A program made the position numbers and the translations under genes. The notes below the pieces were generated by a model. It was not told the DNA's origin. It ran no database searches and saw only the letters and a list, made by a program, of their open reading frames with translations. Source: Streptomyces sp. CBMA291 (GTDB lineage Bacteria; Actinomycetota; Actinomycetes; Streptomycetales; Streptomycetaceae). Taken from it: a DNA stretch of 59,259 nucleotides. The first letter of the stretch is position 1. Each line of letters begins with the position of its first letter. Positions 7,653 through 16,093 of this stretch are shown here, piece by piece. The stretch is from NCBI RefSeq assembly GCF_014596525.1, contig NZ_MSJP01000091.1, positions 1 through 59,259 on the forward strand, read 5' to 3'.

Positions 7653-9407
7653 ATGAAGATCCACAAGTACGACACCGTCATCGTCGGCGCCGGTGGCGCG
7701 GGCATGCGCGCGGCCATCGAGTCGACGAAGCGCAGCCGCACCGCCGTCCTGACGAAGCTCTACCCCACCCGCTCCCACACGGGCGCCGCGCAGGGCGGCA
7801 TGGCCGCCGCGCTGGCGAACGTGGAGGAGGACAACTGGGAGTGGCACACCTTCGACACGGTCAAGGGCGGTGACTACCTGGTCGACCAGGACGCCGCCGA
7901 GATCCTGGCGAAGGAGGCCATCGACGCCGTCCTCGACCTGGAGAAGATGGGCCTGCCGTTCAACCGCACCCCGAACGGCACCATCGACCAGCGCCGCTTC
8001 GGCGGCCACTCGCGCAACCACGGCGAGGCCCCGGTCCGCCGGTCCTGCTACGCCGCGGACCGCACCGGCCACATGATCCTCCAGACGCTGTACCAGAACT
8101 GCGTCAAGGAGGGCGTGGAGTTCTTCAACGAGTTCTACGTCCTGGACCAGCTGATCACCGAGGTCGACGGGGTCAAGCACTCCGCCGGCGTCGTCGCCTA
8201 CGAGCTGGCCACCGGCGAGATCCACATCTTCCAGGCCAAGGCCGTCATCTACGCCTCCGGCGGCACCGGCAAGTTCTTCAAGGTGACCTCCAACGCCCAC
8301 ACCCTCACCGGTGACGGCCAGGCCGCCTGCTTCCGCCGCGGTCTGCCCCTGGAGGACATGGAGTTCTTCCAGTTCCACCCGACGGGCATCTGGCGCATGG
8401 GCATCCTGCTCACGGAGGGCGCCCGCGGCGAGGGCGGCATCCTGCGCAACAAGGACGGCGAGCGCTTCATGGAGAAGTACGCGCCCGTCATGAAGGACCT
8501 GGCCTCCCGTGACGTCGTCTCCCGCTCCATCTACACGGAGATCCGCGAGGGCCGCGGCTGCGGTCCCGAGGGCGACCACGTCTACCTGGACCTGACGCAC
8601 CTTCCGCCGGAGCAGCTGGACGCCAAGCTCCCGGACATCACCGAGTTCGCCCGTACGTACCTCGGCATCGAGCCGTACACGGACCCGATCCCGATCCAGC
8701 CCACCGCGCACTACGCCATGGGCGGCATCCCGACCAACGTCGAGGGTGAGGTCCTCTCGGACAACACCACCGTCGTCCCGGGTCTGTACGCGGCCGGCGA
8801 GGTCGCCTGTGTCTCCGTGCACGGCGCCAACCGTCTCGGCACCAACTCGCTGCTCGACATCAACGTCTTCGGCAAGCGCTCCGGCATCGCCGCCGCCGAG
8901 TACTCCGCCAAGAGCGACTTCGTCGAGCTGCCGGAGAACCCGGAGTCCCTCGTCGTCGCGCAGATCGAGAAGCTGCGCAACGCCACGGGCAGCGAGCGGG
9001 TCGCCGACCTGCGCCGCGAGCTCCAGGAGACGATGGACGCCAACGTGATGGTCTTCCGTACGGAGCAGACCATCAAGACGGCCGTCGACAAGATCGCCGA
9101 GCTGCGCGAGCGCTACGAGAACGTCTCGATCCAGGACAAGGGCAAGCGCTTCAACACCGACCTCCTGGAGGCCATCGAGCTGGGCAACCTGCTCGAACTG
9201 GCCGAGGTCATGGCCATCTCGGCCCTGGCGCGCAAGGAGTCCCGCGGCGGTCACTACCGCGAGGACTACCCGAACCGCGACGACGTCAACTTCATGCGCC
9301 ACACGATGGCGTACCGCGAGGTCGGCGAGAACGGCTCCGAGACCGTGCGTCTCGACTACAAGCCGGTCGTCCAGACCCGCTACCAGCCGATGGAGCGTAA
9401 GTACTGA
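7653..9407 (+). CDS. sdhA: Succinate dehydrogenase flavoprotein subunit
   Basis: A 584-residue catalytic subunit that oxidises succinate to fumarate with covalently bound FAD. The Rossmann motif VIVGAGGAGMRAA is near residue 10, the flavin-linking histidine is His42 in TRSHTGAAQGGM, and the active-site segment GGHSRNHGEAPVRRSCYAAD is intact. HPTGIW and the C-terminal RKESRGGHYREDYPNRDD are also typical. Length matches the family. GAGG lies about 13 bp before the ATG. Its TGA overlaps the sdhB ATG by one base, giving tight stoichiometric coupling. Confidence 0.98.
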   Translation: MKIHKYDTVIVGAGGAGMRAAIESTKRSRTAVLTKLYPTRSHTGAAQGGMAAALANVEEDNWEWHTFDTVKGGDYLVDQDAAEILAKEAIDAVLDLEKMGLPFNRTPNGTIDQRRFGGHSRNHGEAPVRRSCYAADRTGHMILQTLYQNCVKEGVEFFNEFYVLDQLITEVDGVKHSAGVVAYELATGEIHIFQAKAVIYASGGTGKFFKVTSNAHTLTGDGQAACFRRGLPLEDMEFFQFHPTGIWRMGILLTEGARGEGGILRNKDGERFMEKYAPVMKDLASRDVVSRSIYTEIREGRGCGPEGDHVYLDLTHLPPEQLDAKLPDITEFARTYLGIEPYTDPIPIQPTAHYAMGGIPTNVEGEVLSDNTTVVPGLYAAGEVACVSVHGANRLGTNSLLDINVFGKRSGIAAAEYSAKSDFVELPENPESLVVAQIEKLRNATGSERVADLRRELQETMDANVMVFRTEQTIKTAVDKIAELRERYENVSIQDKGKRFNTDLLEAIELGNLLELAEVMAISALARKESRGGHYREDYPNRDDVNFMRHTMAYREVGENGSETVRLDYKPVVQTRYQPMERKY

Positions 9408-10165
9408 TGGCTACCCCCGTACTGGACAAGGTCGAGGCGGAGTCCGCCGCCTCCCCCTACATCACGGTCACGATGCGGATCCGCCGCTTCAACCCCGAGG
9501 TGTCGGACGCTTCGGTCTGGGAGGACTTCCAGATCGAGATCGACCCCAAGGAGCGGGTGCTCGACGCCCTCCACAAGATCAAGTGGGACGTCGACGGCAC
9601 GCTGACCTTCCGCCGCTCGTGCGCGCACGGCATCTGCGGCTCGGACGCGATGCGGATCAACGGCAAGAACAGGCTCGCCTGCAAGACGCTGATCAAGGAC
9701 ATCAACCCCGAGAAGCCGATCACGGTCGAGGCCATCAAGGGCCTGACGGTGCTCAAGGACCTCGTGGTCGACATGGAGCCGTTCTTCCAGGCGTACCGGG
9801 ACGTCATGCCGTTCCTGGTCACCAAGGGGAACGAGCCGACCCGCGAGCGTCTTCAGTCCGCCGAGGACCGCGAGCGCTTCGACGACACCACCAAGTGCAT
9901 CCTGTGCGCCGCGTGCACCTCGTCCTGCCCGGTCTTCTGGAACGACGGCCAGTACTTCGGTCCCGCCGCCATCGTCAACGCGCACCGCTTCATCTTCGAC
10001 TCGCGTGACGAGGCGGGCGAGCAGCGCCTGGAGATCCTGAACGACAAGGACGGCGTGTGGCGCTGCCGCACCACGTTCAACTGCACGGACGCCTGCCCGC
10101 GTGGCATCGAGGTCACGAAGGCGATCCAGGAGGTCAAGCGCGCGCTGATCACGCGTCGCTTCTGA
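9407..10165 (+). CDS. sdhB: Succinate dehydrogenase iron-sulfur subunit
   Basis: A 252-residue electron-transfer subunit. The [2Fe-2S] site reads SCAHGICGSD then NRLAC (Cys72, Cys77, Asp80, Cys92); Asp in place of the third cysteine is usual in many bacterial SdhB proteins. The [4Fe-4S] and [3Fe-4S] motifs are CILCAACTSSCPVFW and CRTTFNCTDACPRGI. It passes electrons from SdhA flavin to the SdhCD quinone site. It starts one base inside the sdhA stop and is followed by a strong terminator at 10185, closing the operon. Confidence 0.98.
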   Translation: MATPVLDKVEAESAASPYITVTMRIRRFNPEVSDASVWEDFQIEIDPKERVLDALHKIKWDVDGTLTFRRSCAHGICGSDAMRINGKNRLACKTLIKDINPEKPITVEAIKGLTVLKDLVVDMEPFFQAYRDVMPFLVTKGNEPTRERLQSAEDRERFDDTTKCILCAACTSSCPVFWNDGQYFGPAAIVNAHRFIFDSRDEAGEQRLEILNDKDGVWRCRTTFNCTDACPRGIEVTKAIQEVKRALITRRF

Positions 10166-10184
10166 CACCCCGCTCGGCCGGTCG

Positions 10185-10224
10185 AGCCCGCTTCTGTACG
10201 CTGCGCGTGCGGAAGCGGGCTTTT
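10185..10224 (+). terminator. Terminator of the sdhCDAB operon
   Basis: AGCCCGCTTC (10185-10194) pairs perfectly with GAAGCGGGCT (10212-10221) across a 17-nt loop and is followed by TTTT. It sits 20 bp after the sdhB stop. Confidence 0.9.
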
Positions 10225-10274
10225 CCATGCCCGTTCTCCCTTTTCGTGAAGAACGTCGTGAAGGACGGGGACAG

Positions 10275-10781
10275 ATGAGCGAGCCGAACCCTTACAAGCC
10301 GGAGGGGTACGAGTGGGGTCCGGGCCAGCAGCCGCCGGTTCCGGGCCAGGACTACCCTCAGGCGCCCGCGTACCAGCCGCCGGTGCCCGGCGGGATGCCG
10401 ATGCCCCCGCAGCACGCGCCGATGCCCCTGACGGGCGGGGCTCCGCTGCTGAGCCTGGGTGACATCACCGTGGTCGGCGACCAGATCATCACTCCGGCAG
10501 GACCGATGCCGCTGAAGGGCGCCGTCTGGAACGCGACGGACATGTCGCGGACCGAGGAGAAGATCCCGACGGTGGCGATCGTGCTCGCGATCGTCTTCTT
10601 CCTCTTCTGCCTGCTCGGACTGCTCTTCCTGCTGATGAAGGAGAAGCAGACCACCGGCTTCATCCAGATCACCGTCACCAGCGGCGGACGCCATCACTCG
10701 ACGATGATCCCGGCGCGTGGCCCGGACACCTTCCCGTGGGTGATGGGTCAGCTCAACTACGCCCGCTCGCTGAGCATCTGA
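10275..10781 (+). CDS. Hypothetical single-pass membrane protein with Pro-rich N-terminus
   Basis: A 168-residue protein. The first 70 residues are Pro/Gln/Tyr-rich (MSEPNPYKPEGYEWGPGQQP onward), typical of disordered cytoplasmic tails in Streptomyces membrane proteins. One strong membrane helix lies near residues 98-119 (VAIVLAIVFFLFCLLGLLFL), flanked by basic residues. The short C-terminal part (GFIQITVTSGGRHHSTMIPA) looks like beta strands and may be a small folded domain. The ATG has AAGGACGGGGA just upstream. It follows the sdh terminator, so it is probably expressed independently. Function unknown. Confidence 0.8.
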   Translation: MSEPNPYKPEGYEWGPGQQPPVPGQDYPQAPAYQPPVPGGMPMPPQHAPMPLTGGAPLLSLGDITVVGDQIITPAGPMPLKGAVWNATDMSRTEEKIPTVAIVLAIVFFLFCLLGLLFLLMKEKQTTGFIQITVTSGGRHHSTMIPARGPDTFPWVMGQLNYARSLSI

Positions 10782-10866
10782 CGCCAGGGCGGGCCACCGC
10801 CCCCCATCCTCCCCCTCCCCACCTCTTCTCCTCCCGCACCGGACGAGGCTTCCGCCCCGCCCGGAC

Positions 10867-10924
10867 TTGAACATGTTCAAAGAGAGGTCTACCGTCAGGA
10901 CGGTCAGCTTTTGAACGCGTTCAA
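10867..10924 (+). promoter_or_regulatory. Promoter with two TTGAAC-N2-GTTCAA operators
   Basis: Two perfect 14-bp palindromes, TTGAACATGTTCAA (10867-10880) and TTGAACGCGTTCAA (10911-10924), have centres 44 bp apart, about four helical turns. The first includes the -35 hexamer TTGAAC, which sits 17 bp from the -10 box TACCGT (10890-10895). The second lies between the predicted transcription start and the GGGAGG ribosome-binding site of the next gene. Such TTGAAC-N2-GTTCAA palindromes are a common form of TetR-family operator, and a TetR gene is the third gene of the operon they precede. Confidence 0.85.
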
Positions 10925-10937
10925 GGGAGGGTGGGGC

Positions 10938-11372
10938 ATGGACCTCACTGTCATCGCGTACATCGTCTATCTGCTCATCAGCGTGGGCCTGACCATCTGG
11001 GTCGCCCGGACCCTCAGCCGTAACGGCAGGCTCTTCCTCTCCGACGTGCTGCACGGGAACGAGAAGCTCGCCGACGCGGTCAACCACCTGCTCGTGGTGG
11101 GCTTCTACCTCGTCAACTTCGGCTTCGTCGCCCTCTATCTGAACCAGGACGAGGCCGTCGGGGACGCCCGGGGCCTCTTCGAGGCGCTCTCCGTGAAGCT
11201 CGGGGTCGTCCTGCTCGTCCTCGGCGCCCTGCACCTCGGCAACGTGTACGTCCTCAACAAGATGCGCCGCCGGGGCGTCATGGAGCGCGAGCAGGTGCCG
11301 CCGGTCCGCCCGCAGAACTGGACCGCCTCGCCGAAGAACGGCCCCTGGGCCCCGCCCGCGCCCCAGGGGTGA
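10938..11372 (+). CDS. Small integral membrane protein, first gene of a TetR-controlled operon
   Basis: A 144-residue protein with three predicted membrane helices: VIAYIVYLLISVGLTIWVA near the start, LLVVGFYLVNFGFVALYL, and LGVVLLVLGALHLGNVYVL. A proline-rich cytoplasmic tail follows. No catalytic motif is recognised. ATG 10938 follows the purine-rich GGGAGGGTGGGG, and the second operator palindrome abuts this ribosome-binding site. A thiol-disulfide-like DCC protein follows after 6 bp and a TetR repressor after another 10 bp, so the three products likely act together at the membrane. Function unknown. Confidence 0.85.
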   Translation: MDLTVIAYIVYLLISVGLTIWVARTLSRNGRLFLSDVLHGNEKLADAVNHLLVVGFYLVNFGFVALYLNQDEAVGDARGLFEALSVKLGVVLLVLGALHLGNVYVLNKMRRRGVMEREQVPPVRPQNWTASPKNGPWAPPAPQG

Positions 11373-11378
11373 CCCGCC

Positions 11379-11789
11379 GTGCCGATCCCCGTCAGGCGAC
11401 TGACCGTCCTGTACGACGCCGACTGCCCGCTCTGCGTCCACCTCAGGCACTGGCTGCTGCGACAGCCGCAGCTCGTCCCGCTCGACCTGGTCCCTGCGGG
11501 CTCCCACGAGGCCAGGCGCCGCTTCCCCGCCCTCGACCACGAGTCCACCCTGCGGGAGATCACCGTGGTCGGGGACCGGGGCCAGGTCTACCGGGAGACC
11601 TCCGCCTGGATCGTCTGCCTCTGGGCGCTCGCCGACCACCGGGCCAAGGCCCACTGGCTCGCCACCCCCACCGGGCAGCCCTTCGCCCGGGTGACGGTGC
11701 TCGCCGCGGCGAAGTGGCGGGAGGCCCTGAAGGGCCCAGGGGAGCCCTGCGAGGCCGGGCGCTGCGAGGCACCCGGTCCGCCCGGCTAG
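11379..11789 (+). CDS. DCC (DUF393) family thiol-disulfide oxidoreductase-like protein
   Basis: A 136-residue protein with the family signature YDADCPLC at residues 12-19, a thioredoxin-like Cys16-x-x-Cys19 pair preceded by Asp. A family-typical central segment (DHESTLREITVVGDRGQVYR) and a helical end follow. DUF393 proteins are assumed to be redox-active, but few have defined substrates. The GTG start at 11379 is 6 bp after the upstream stop; a competing GTG at 11369 is in another frame and yields low-complexity peptide. Middle gene of the operon. Confidence 0.88.
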   Translation: MPIPVRRLTVLYDADCPLCVHLRHWLLRQPQLVPLDLVPAGSHEARRRFPALDHESTLREITVVGDRGQVYRETSAWIVCLWALADHRAKAHWLATPTGQPFARVTVLAAAKWREALKGPGEPCEAGRCEAPGPPG

Positions 11790-11799
11790 GCTCGACCAC

Positions 11800-12546
11800 G
11801 TGAAGGACGAGAAGGAAGAGAAGAAGGCGGCCCCGAAGAGCGAGCAGACCCGCACGCTCATCCTGGAGACCGCGCTCCGGCTGTTCAAGGAACGCGGGTA
11901 CGACAAGACGACGATGCGGGCCATCGCCCAGGAGGCCGGGGTCTCCGTGGGGAACGCGTACTACTACTTCTCGTCCAAGGAGCACCTGGTCCAGGGCTTC
12001 TACGACCGGATCGCCCAGGAACACCAGACGGCCGTCGAGCCCCTGCTCTCCGGCGACGAGAAGGACCTCACGGCCCGCATCCGGGGGGTCTACCTCGGCT
12101 GGCTCGACATCGCCGGGCCGTACCACGAGTTCGCGTCCCAGTTCTTCAAGAACGCCGCCGACCCGGACAGCCCGCTCAGCCCCTTCTCCCCGGAGTCGGA
12201 GGGGCCCCGGGAGGCGGCGATCGAGGTGCACCGGCGGGTCATCTCCGGCGCCTCCGTGAAGGTCGACCCGGAACTGCGCGAGGCCCTGCCCCAGTTGCTG
12301 TGGCTCCAGCAGATGGGGCTCGTCCTCTTCTGGGTGTACGACCGCTCCGAAGGCGCCGCCAACAGCCGGCGTCTGGTGGAGCGGCTCGCGCCGGTCACCG
12401 CCCGCGCGATCTCGCTCTCCCGCTTCCGGATCCTGCGCCCGCTGGTCAAGGAGACCCACGAGCTGCTCGCCGACTTCATGCCGACGGCGGCCGGAATGGC
12501 CGCTTCGGGCAGGCCCGCCGAGCGGGCCCGCCCGAAGCGGTCCTAG
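11800..12546 (+). CDS. TetR/AcrR family transcriptional regulator
   Basis: A 248-residue repressor-type protein. The N-terminal DNA-binding domain includes ILETALRLFKERGYDKTTMR and AGVSVGNAYYYFSSKEHLV (about residues 23-64), the standard TetR helix-turn-helix. The C-terminal ligand-binding domain is helical with many aromatics (LYLGW, YHEFASQFFKN), suggesting a hydrophobic ligand. The basic N-terminal extension KDEKEEKKAAPKSE is unusual. It starts with GTG 10 bp after the DUF393 gene. Being last in an operon headed by two TTGAAC-N2-GTTCAA palindromes, it is the natural candidate to bind them and autoregulate. It ends 19 bp from a convergent gene. Confidence 0.93.
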   Translation: MKDEKEEKKAAPKSEQTRTLILETALRLFKERGYDKTTMRAIAQEAGVSVGNAYYYFSSKEHLVQGFYDRIAQEHQTAVEPLLSGDEKDLTARIRGVYLGWLDIAGPYHEFASQFFKNAADPDSPLSPFSPESEGPREAAIEVHRRVISGASVKVDPELREALPQLLWLQQMGLVLFWVYDRSEGAANSRRLVERLAPVTARAISLSRFRILRPLVKETHELLADFMPTAAGMAASGRPAERARPKRS

Positions 12547-12565
12547 ACGACGCCCTCCGGGAGCG

Positions 12566-14122
12566 TCAGATCCAGCTCAGCTCCCACAGGCGCCAGAGAC
12601 CGGCGGTGCCGTCCGAGACGTTCTGCGAACCGGCGACCGAGTCCGTGGACAGGACGTAGTCCTTCTTCTGCCAGAGCGGGACCAGCGGGACCTCGTCGGC
12701 CACCTCGCTCTGGATCGCCTTGAAGTCGCCGGTCGCCCGCGAACGGTCGCTGTACTGCTGCGTCGAGGCGATCAGGCTGTCGATCCGGGCGTCGGAGAAG
12801 CCGTTGTGCATGCTGTTCCCGGTGCCGACGAGCGGCGCCGTGAAGTTGTCGGAGTCCGGGAAGTCGGGGAGCCAGCCGACGGTGTACGCGTCGTAGGTGC
12901 CCTTCGCGTACGCCTTCTGGAACTCGGTCCACTTGACCTCGACGGGCTTGACCTTGAAGAGGCCCGTCTCCTCCAGCTGCCGCTTGATCTCGTTGGTCTC
13001 GGCGGCGTAGGTGAGGTCCTTGCGGTAGGCGAAGGTGAACGTCACCGGGGTGTCGATCCCGGCTTCCTCCAGGATCTTCTTCGCCTTGGCCGGGTCGGGC
13101 TCCGGGTAGGTGTCGTAGAAGGCGGTGCTGTGCCCGATGAAGCCCTGCGGCACCAGCGAGTACAGCGGCTCGACCGTGCCCTTGTACGCGCCCGTGGTGA
13201 TCGCCGGGCGGTCGATGAGCGACGCGACGGCCTGCCGGACGGCCTTGTCGGCCATCGGGCGGCCGGGCCGGGTGTTGAAGTTCAGATTGCGGATCTCGGC
13301 ACTGCCCGCCTCGGTGACCCGGGTGCCGTCGTTGGTGTCGACGGTGGAGAGGAAGGCCGGCGGCATCTGCCGGTGGGTCACCTGGATCTCCTTCGCCTTC
13401 CAGGCGTCGGCGAGGTCCTCGGACTGGGCGTAGTACTTCACCCGCACCGGGCCGCCGACCTTGGCGATGGAGCCCTTGTAGCGCGGATTGGGCTCCAGGA
13501 GGGCGACGTCGCCGCTCTTGTACTCCTTGAGGACGTACGGCCCCGAGCCGTCGACCTCGCCGCCCGCGCGCAGCTTGTCCGCCGGGTACTTGTCCTTGTC
13601 GACGATCGAACCGGCACCCGTCGCCACCTTCAGCGGGAACGTGGCGTCCCGGGCGCTCAGGTGGAAGGTGACCAGACGCCCGTCGGCCGTGACGCTCTTC
13701 AGCGTGGGGAAGAGCGGCAGCGGACCGACGTCCGCCTTGATCCGCAGGATGCGCTCGAAGGAGTACTTGACGTCCTCGCCGGTGATCTTGCGCCCATTGG
13801 AGAACGCGAGGTCGTCGCGGAGCGTGCACTGGTACGTGGTGAGCTTCGCGTCCACGAACTTGCAGCCCTCCGCCGCGTCCGGGACCGGGGTGGTGAACCC
13901 CGGCTTGAACGTCAGCAGCGACTGGAAGAGATTGCTGTAAATGGCCCAGGAACCGGCGTCGTACGCGCCGGCCGGGTCCAGTGAAGTGACCTCGTCGGTG
14001 GTGCCGACGCTGATGGGTTCGGCGCTGCCGACGTCGGAGGGCAGGAGTTGCCAGCCCCCCACTCCGGCCGCCACCAGTACTCCACAAGTGATGAGGATCC
14101 GCAGACGGACCGTCGACCGCAT
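12566..14122 (-). CDS. Peptide/nickel-type ABC transporter substrate-binding protein (SBP family 5)
   Basis: A 518-residue extracytoplasmic binding protein. Family-5 signatures include VGTTDEVTSLDPAGAYDAGS, the GRKITGEDVKYSFERI segment, and the closing motif WQKKDYVLSTDSVAGSQN. It should capture oligopeptides or similar solutes. The N-terminus (RLRILITCGVLVAAGVGGW) has a hydrophobic helix but no cysteine at a lipobox position, unlike most Gram-positive SBPs, so it may be anchored by an uncleaved helix. No permease or ATPase genes are adjacent. It is an orphan convergent with the TetR gene. Confidence 0.92.
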   Translation of the reverse strand: MRSTVRLRILITCGVLVAAGVGGWQLLPSDVGSAEPISVGTTDEVTSLDPAGAYDAGSWAIYSNLFQSLLTFKPGFTTPVPDAAEGCKFVDAKLTTYQCTLRDDLAFSNGRKITGEDVKYSFERILRIKADVGPLPLFPTLKSVTADGRLVTFHLSARDATFPLKVATGAGSIVDKDKYPADKLRAGGEVDGSGPYVLKEYKSGDVALLEPNPRYKGSIAKVGGPVRVKYYAQSEDLADAWKAKEIQVTHRQMPPAFLSTVDTNDGTRVTEAGSAEIRNLNFNTRPGRPMADKAVRQAVASLIDRPAITTGAYKGTVEPLYSLVPQGFIGHSTAFYDTYPEPDPAKAKKILEEAGIDTPVTFTFAYRKDLTYAAETNEIKRQLEETGLFKVKPVEVKWTEFQKAYAKGTYDAYTVGWLPDFPDSDNFTAPLVGTGNSMHNGFSDARIDSLIASTQQYSDRSRATGDFKAIQSEVADEVPLVPLWQKKDYVLSTDSVAGSQNVSDGTAGLWRLWELSWI

Positions 14123-14313
14123 TGCCGTGCTTCCTTTATTCGTCCACCCCAGCTACGACGGCCCCCCAAACGTCGCGATGGCGTCATCCCATCACACCGT
14201 TTTCACAAGCGGAAGAGAGAACTTCCGCACCACGGCCATATGTCCGGGAAATGCGAATTTAAGTCGATGAGCAGCACGTATCGGTCCCGGTGCGGGGAGT
14301 AATCCTGCCCCGA

Positions 14314-15699
14314 TTACGCCTGTTTCGAGGCGAGTTCGACGATGGTGATGTCCGACGGCGCCCCGACCCGCACCGGCGGTCCCCAGGCTCCGGCGCCCCG
14401 CGAGACGTACAGCTGGGTGTCGCCGTAGCGGTCGAGCCCGGCCACCGTCGGATTGGCCAGCTCCGCGACGAGGCTGCCCGGCCAGAGCTGACCGCCGTGG
14501 GTGTGGCCGGAGAGCTGGAGGTCCACCCCGTGCTCCACGGCGTCGTGGATCACCACCGGCTGGTGGGCCAGGAGGACGGCGGCGCGGTCGCGGTCGCGGT
14601 CGCCGAGCGCCTTCGCGAAGTCCGGGCCGCGCCCCTCGCTCTCCCCCGCGATGTCGTCGACCCCGGCCAGGTCGAAGCCGGACGCGATCTCCACCCGCTC
14701 GTTGCGCAGCGGGTGGAGTCCCAGCTCGCGGACGTGGTCGACCCAGGCGTCGGCGCCGGAGAAGTACTCGTGGTTGCCGGTGACGAAGAAGGAGCCGTGC
14801 CGGGCGCGGAGCAGGGCCAGCGGCTCGGCGGCGGAGCCCAGGTCCGCCACGGTGCCGTCGACGAGGTCGCCGACGACGGCGATCAGGTCGGGCTGGGCGG
14901 AGTTGATGGTGTCGACGATCCGCCGGGTGTGGGCGCGGCCCAGGATCGGCCCGAGGTGGATGTCGGAGACGACGGCGATCCGGTAGCCGTGCGCGGCGCG
15001 CGGCAGCTTGGCGAGCGGGACGGTGACCCGCTTGAGCCGGGGCCCGCGCAGCACGCCGTAGGTGCCGTATCCGACGGTCCCGGCGGCGACGGCGACGGCG
15101 GTGCCGCCGACGACCCGGGAGACGAAGAGACGCCGGGAGACGTCGGAGGGGGTGGAGCCGCCGGAGCCGCCGGGGACGCCAGTGGCATCGGAGACGTCGG
15201 AGGGGGCGGTCCGGGGCGGCTCGGGGGCGGCCTCGGGGGTCGTCTCAGGGGCCTTCTCGGGGACCGCCCCAAGGGTCGCCTCAGGGGCGCGTACGGGCTC
15301 GGCGGGCGCCTCGGGCTGCCCGGGGGTCATCGCCTCCCCGGACGGTACGAGGACGGGCGCCGGGGGTGCGGTGCGGGCCGTCCGGCGGGTGAGCCAGGCG
15401 CGCAGGGCGGGGCGGACGGTCTCGCCGGCCAGGAGGGCCAGGGTCAGGTACAGGAGCAGCGCGGGCCAGAGGAAGCCGGGCCAGGCGAGGACCTGCTGGA
15501 GCGGGAACGGCGCCCCGAGCCGGGAGCCGCCCATGGCGGCGACGAAGAACAGCGGCAGCGCCACCACGGCCACCGTGCCCAGCCTGCGCGGCAGCCCGCC
15601 GGGGGCCGTGACGTCGCGGACGAGCCGCAGCCAGACGTACCGGTGGACCGCCACGAGCAGCGCGATCACCACGATCAGGACGAGCAGGAAGACGCCCAC
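14314..15699 (-). CDS. Membrane-anchored metallophosphoesterase (YkuE-like)
   Basis: A 461-residue protein. Four hydrophobic segments occupy about residues 1-130, followed by a Pro/Ala/Glu-rich linker of about 60 residues. A twin-arginine-like RRLFVSR then precedes another hydrophobic segment. The catalytic domain carries the calcineurin-like metal motifs in order: VVSDIHLG, VVGDLVDG, VTGNHEY, LLAHQP and SGHTHGGQ. It likely hydrolyses a phosphoester, possibly a lipid or nucleotide, on the outer membrane face; the substrate is unknown. The internal RRxFxxR suggests separate export of the catalytic half. GTG 15699 was chosen as the start of the first helix. It lies 39 bp downstream of a small membrane protein gene on the same strand. 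Confidence 0.9.
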   Translation of the reverse strand: MGVFLLVLIVVIALLVAVHRYVWLRLVRDVTAPGGLPRRLGTVAVVALPLFFVAAMGGSRLGAPFPLQQVLAWPGFLWPALLLYLTLALLAGETVRPALRAWLTRRTARTAPPAPVLVPSGEAMTPGQPEAPAEPVRAPEATLGAVPEKAPETTPEAAPEPPRTAPSDVSDATGVPGGSGGSTPSDVSRRLFVSRVVGGTAVAVAAGTVGYGTYGVLRGPRLKRVTVPLAKLPRAAHGYRIAVVSDIHLGPILGRAHTRRIVDTINSAQPDLIAVVGDLVDGTVADLGSAAEPLALLRARHGSFFVTGNHEYFSGADAWVDHVRELGLHPLRNERVEIASGFDLAGVDDIAGESEGRGPDFAKALGDRDRDRAAVLLAHQPVVIHDAVEHGVDLQLSGHTHGGQLWPGSLVAELANPTVAGLDRYGDTQLYVSRGAGAWGPPVRVGAPSDITIVELASKQA

Positions 15700-15738
15700 G
15701 CCCCGTAACCCCCCTTTTTCCGCACCGCCCGCGCGGCG

Positions 15739-15984
15739 CTAGCCGTTCTCGCGGCGCGCGGCGCGCACCCCGCGCAACCCGAGCACCCCGATGACCGTCC
15801 CCAGGACAAAGGACGTGATGGCGAGCAGCAGGTGGACCCAGAAGTAGGCGGTCGGATCGCCCGCGTCGTCAAAGGCGAGACCACTCCCGTCGTTCCATAG
15901 ATTTTTGACGAAAGTGATCCAGATGAACCAGCTCCACACCCCGAACGCGAGCAGGAACCAGGAGACGCGACGGCTGAGCTTCAT
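15739..15984 (-). CDS. Small two-helix membrane protein, 81 aa
   Basis: MKLSRRVSWFLLAFGVWSWF begins the first helix and HLLLAITSFVLGTVIGVLGL forms the second, with a short acidic loop (NDGSGLAFDDAGD) between them and a basic tail. No motif of known function. The start is decided by the ATG at 15984, with GGAGG only one base upstream, an unusually short spacing. It lies upstream of the metallophosphoesterase gene on the same strand, so they may be co-transcribed. It is divergent from the D,D-carboxypeptidase gene. Confidence 0.85.
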   Translation of the reverse strand: MKLSRRVSWFLLAFGVWSWFIWITFVKNLWNDGSGLAFDDAGDPTAYFWVHLLLAITSFVLGTVIGVLGLRGVRAARRENG

Positions 15985-16093
15985 ACCTCCAGTATCACCG
16001 GGCGCTTCCGGTGCCCGGCGGTCGGGTGGACGGGGGCGGGGGATCCGCCGCCCGGGGTACGGATCGCACGTGCGTACCTGTACGTTCACGACC

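Noticed and set aside
14290..15708. 472-codon plus-strand frame opposite the metallophosphoesterase
   Set aside because: All calcineurin-type motifs are on the minus strand; the plus frame is Gly/Asp-rich shadow sequence.
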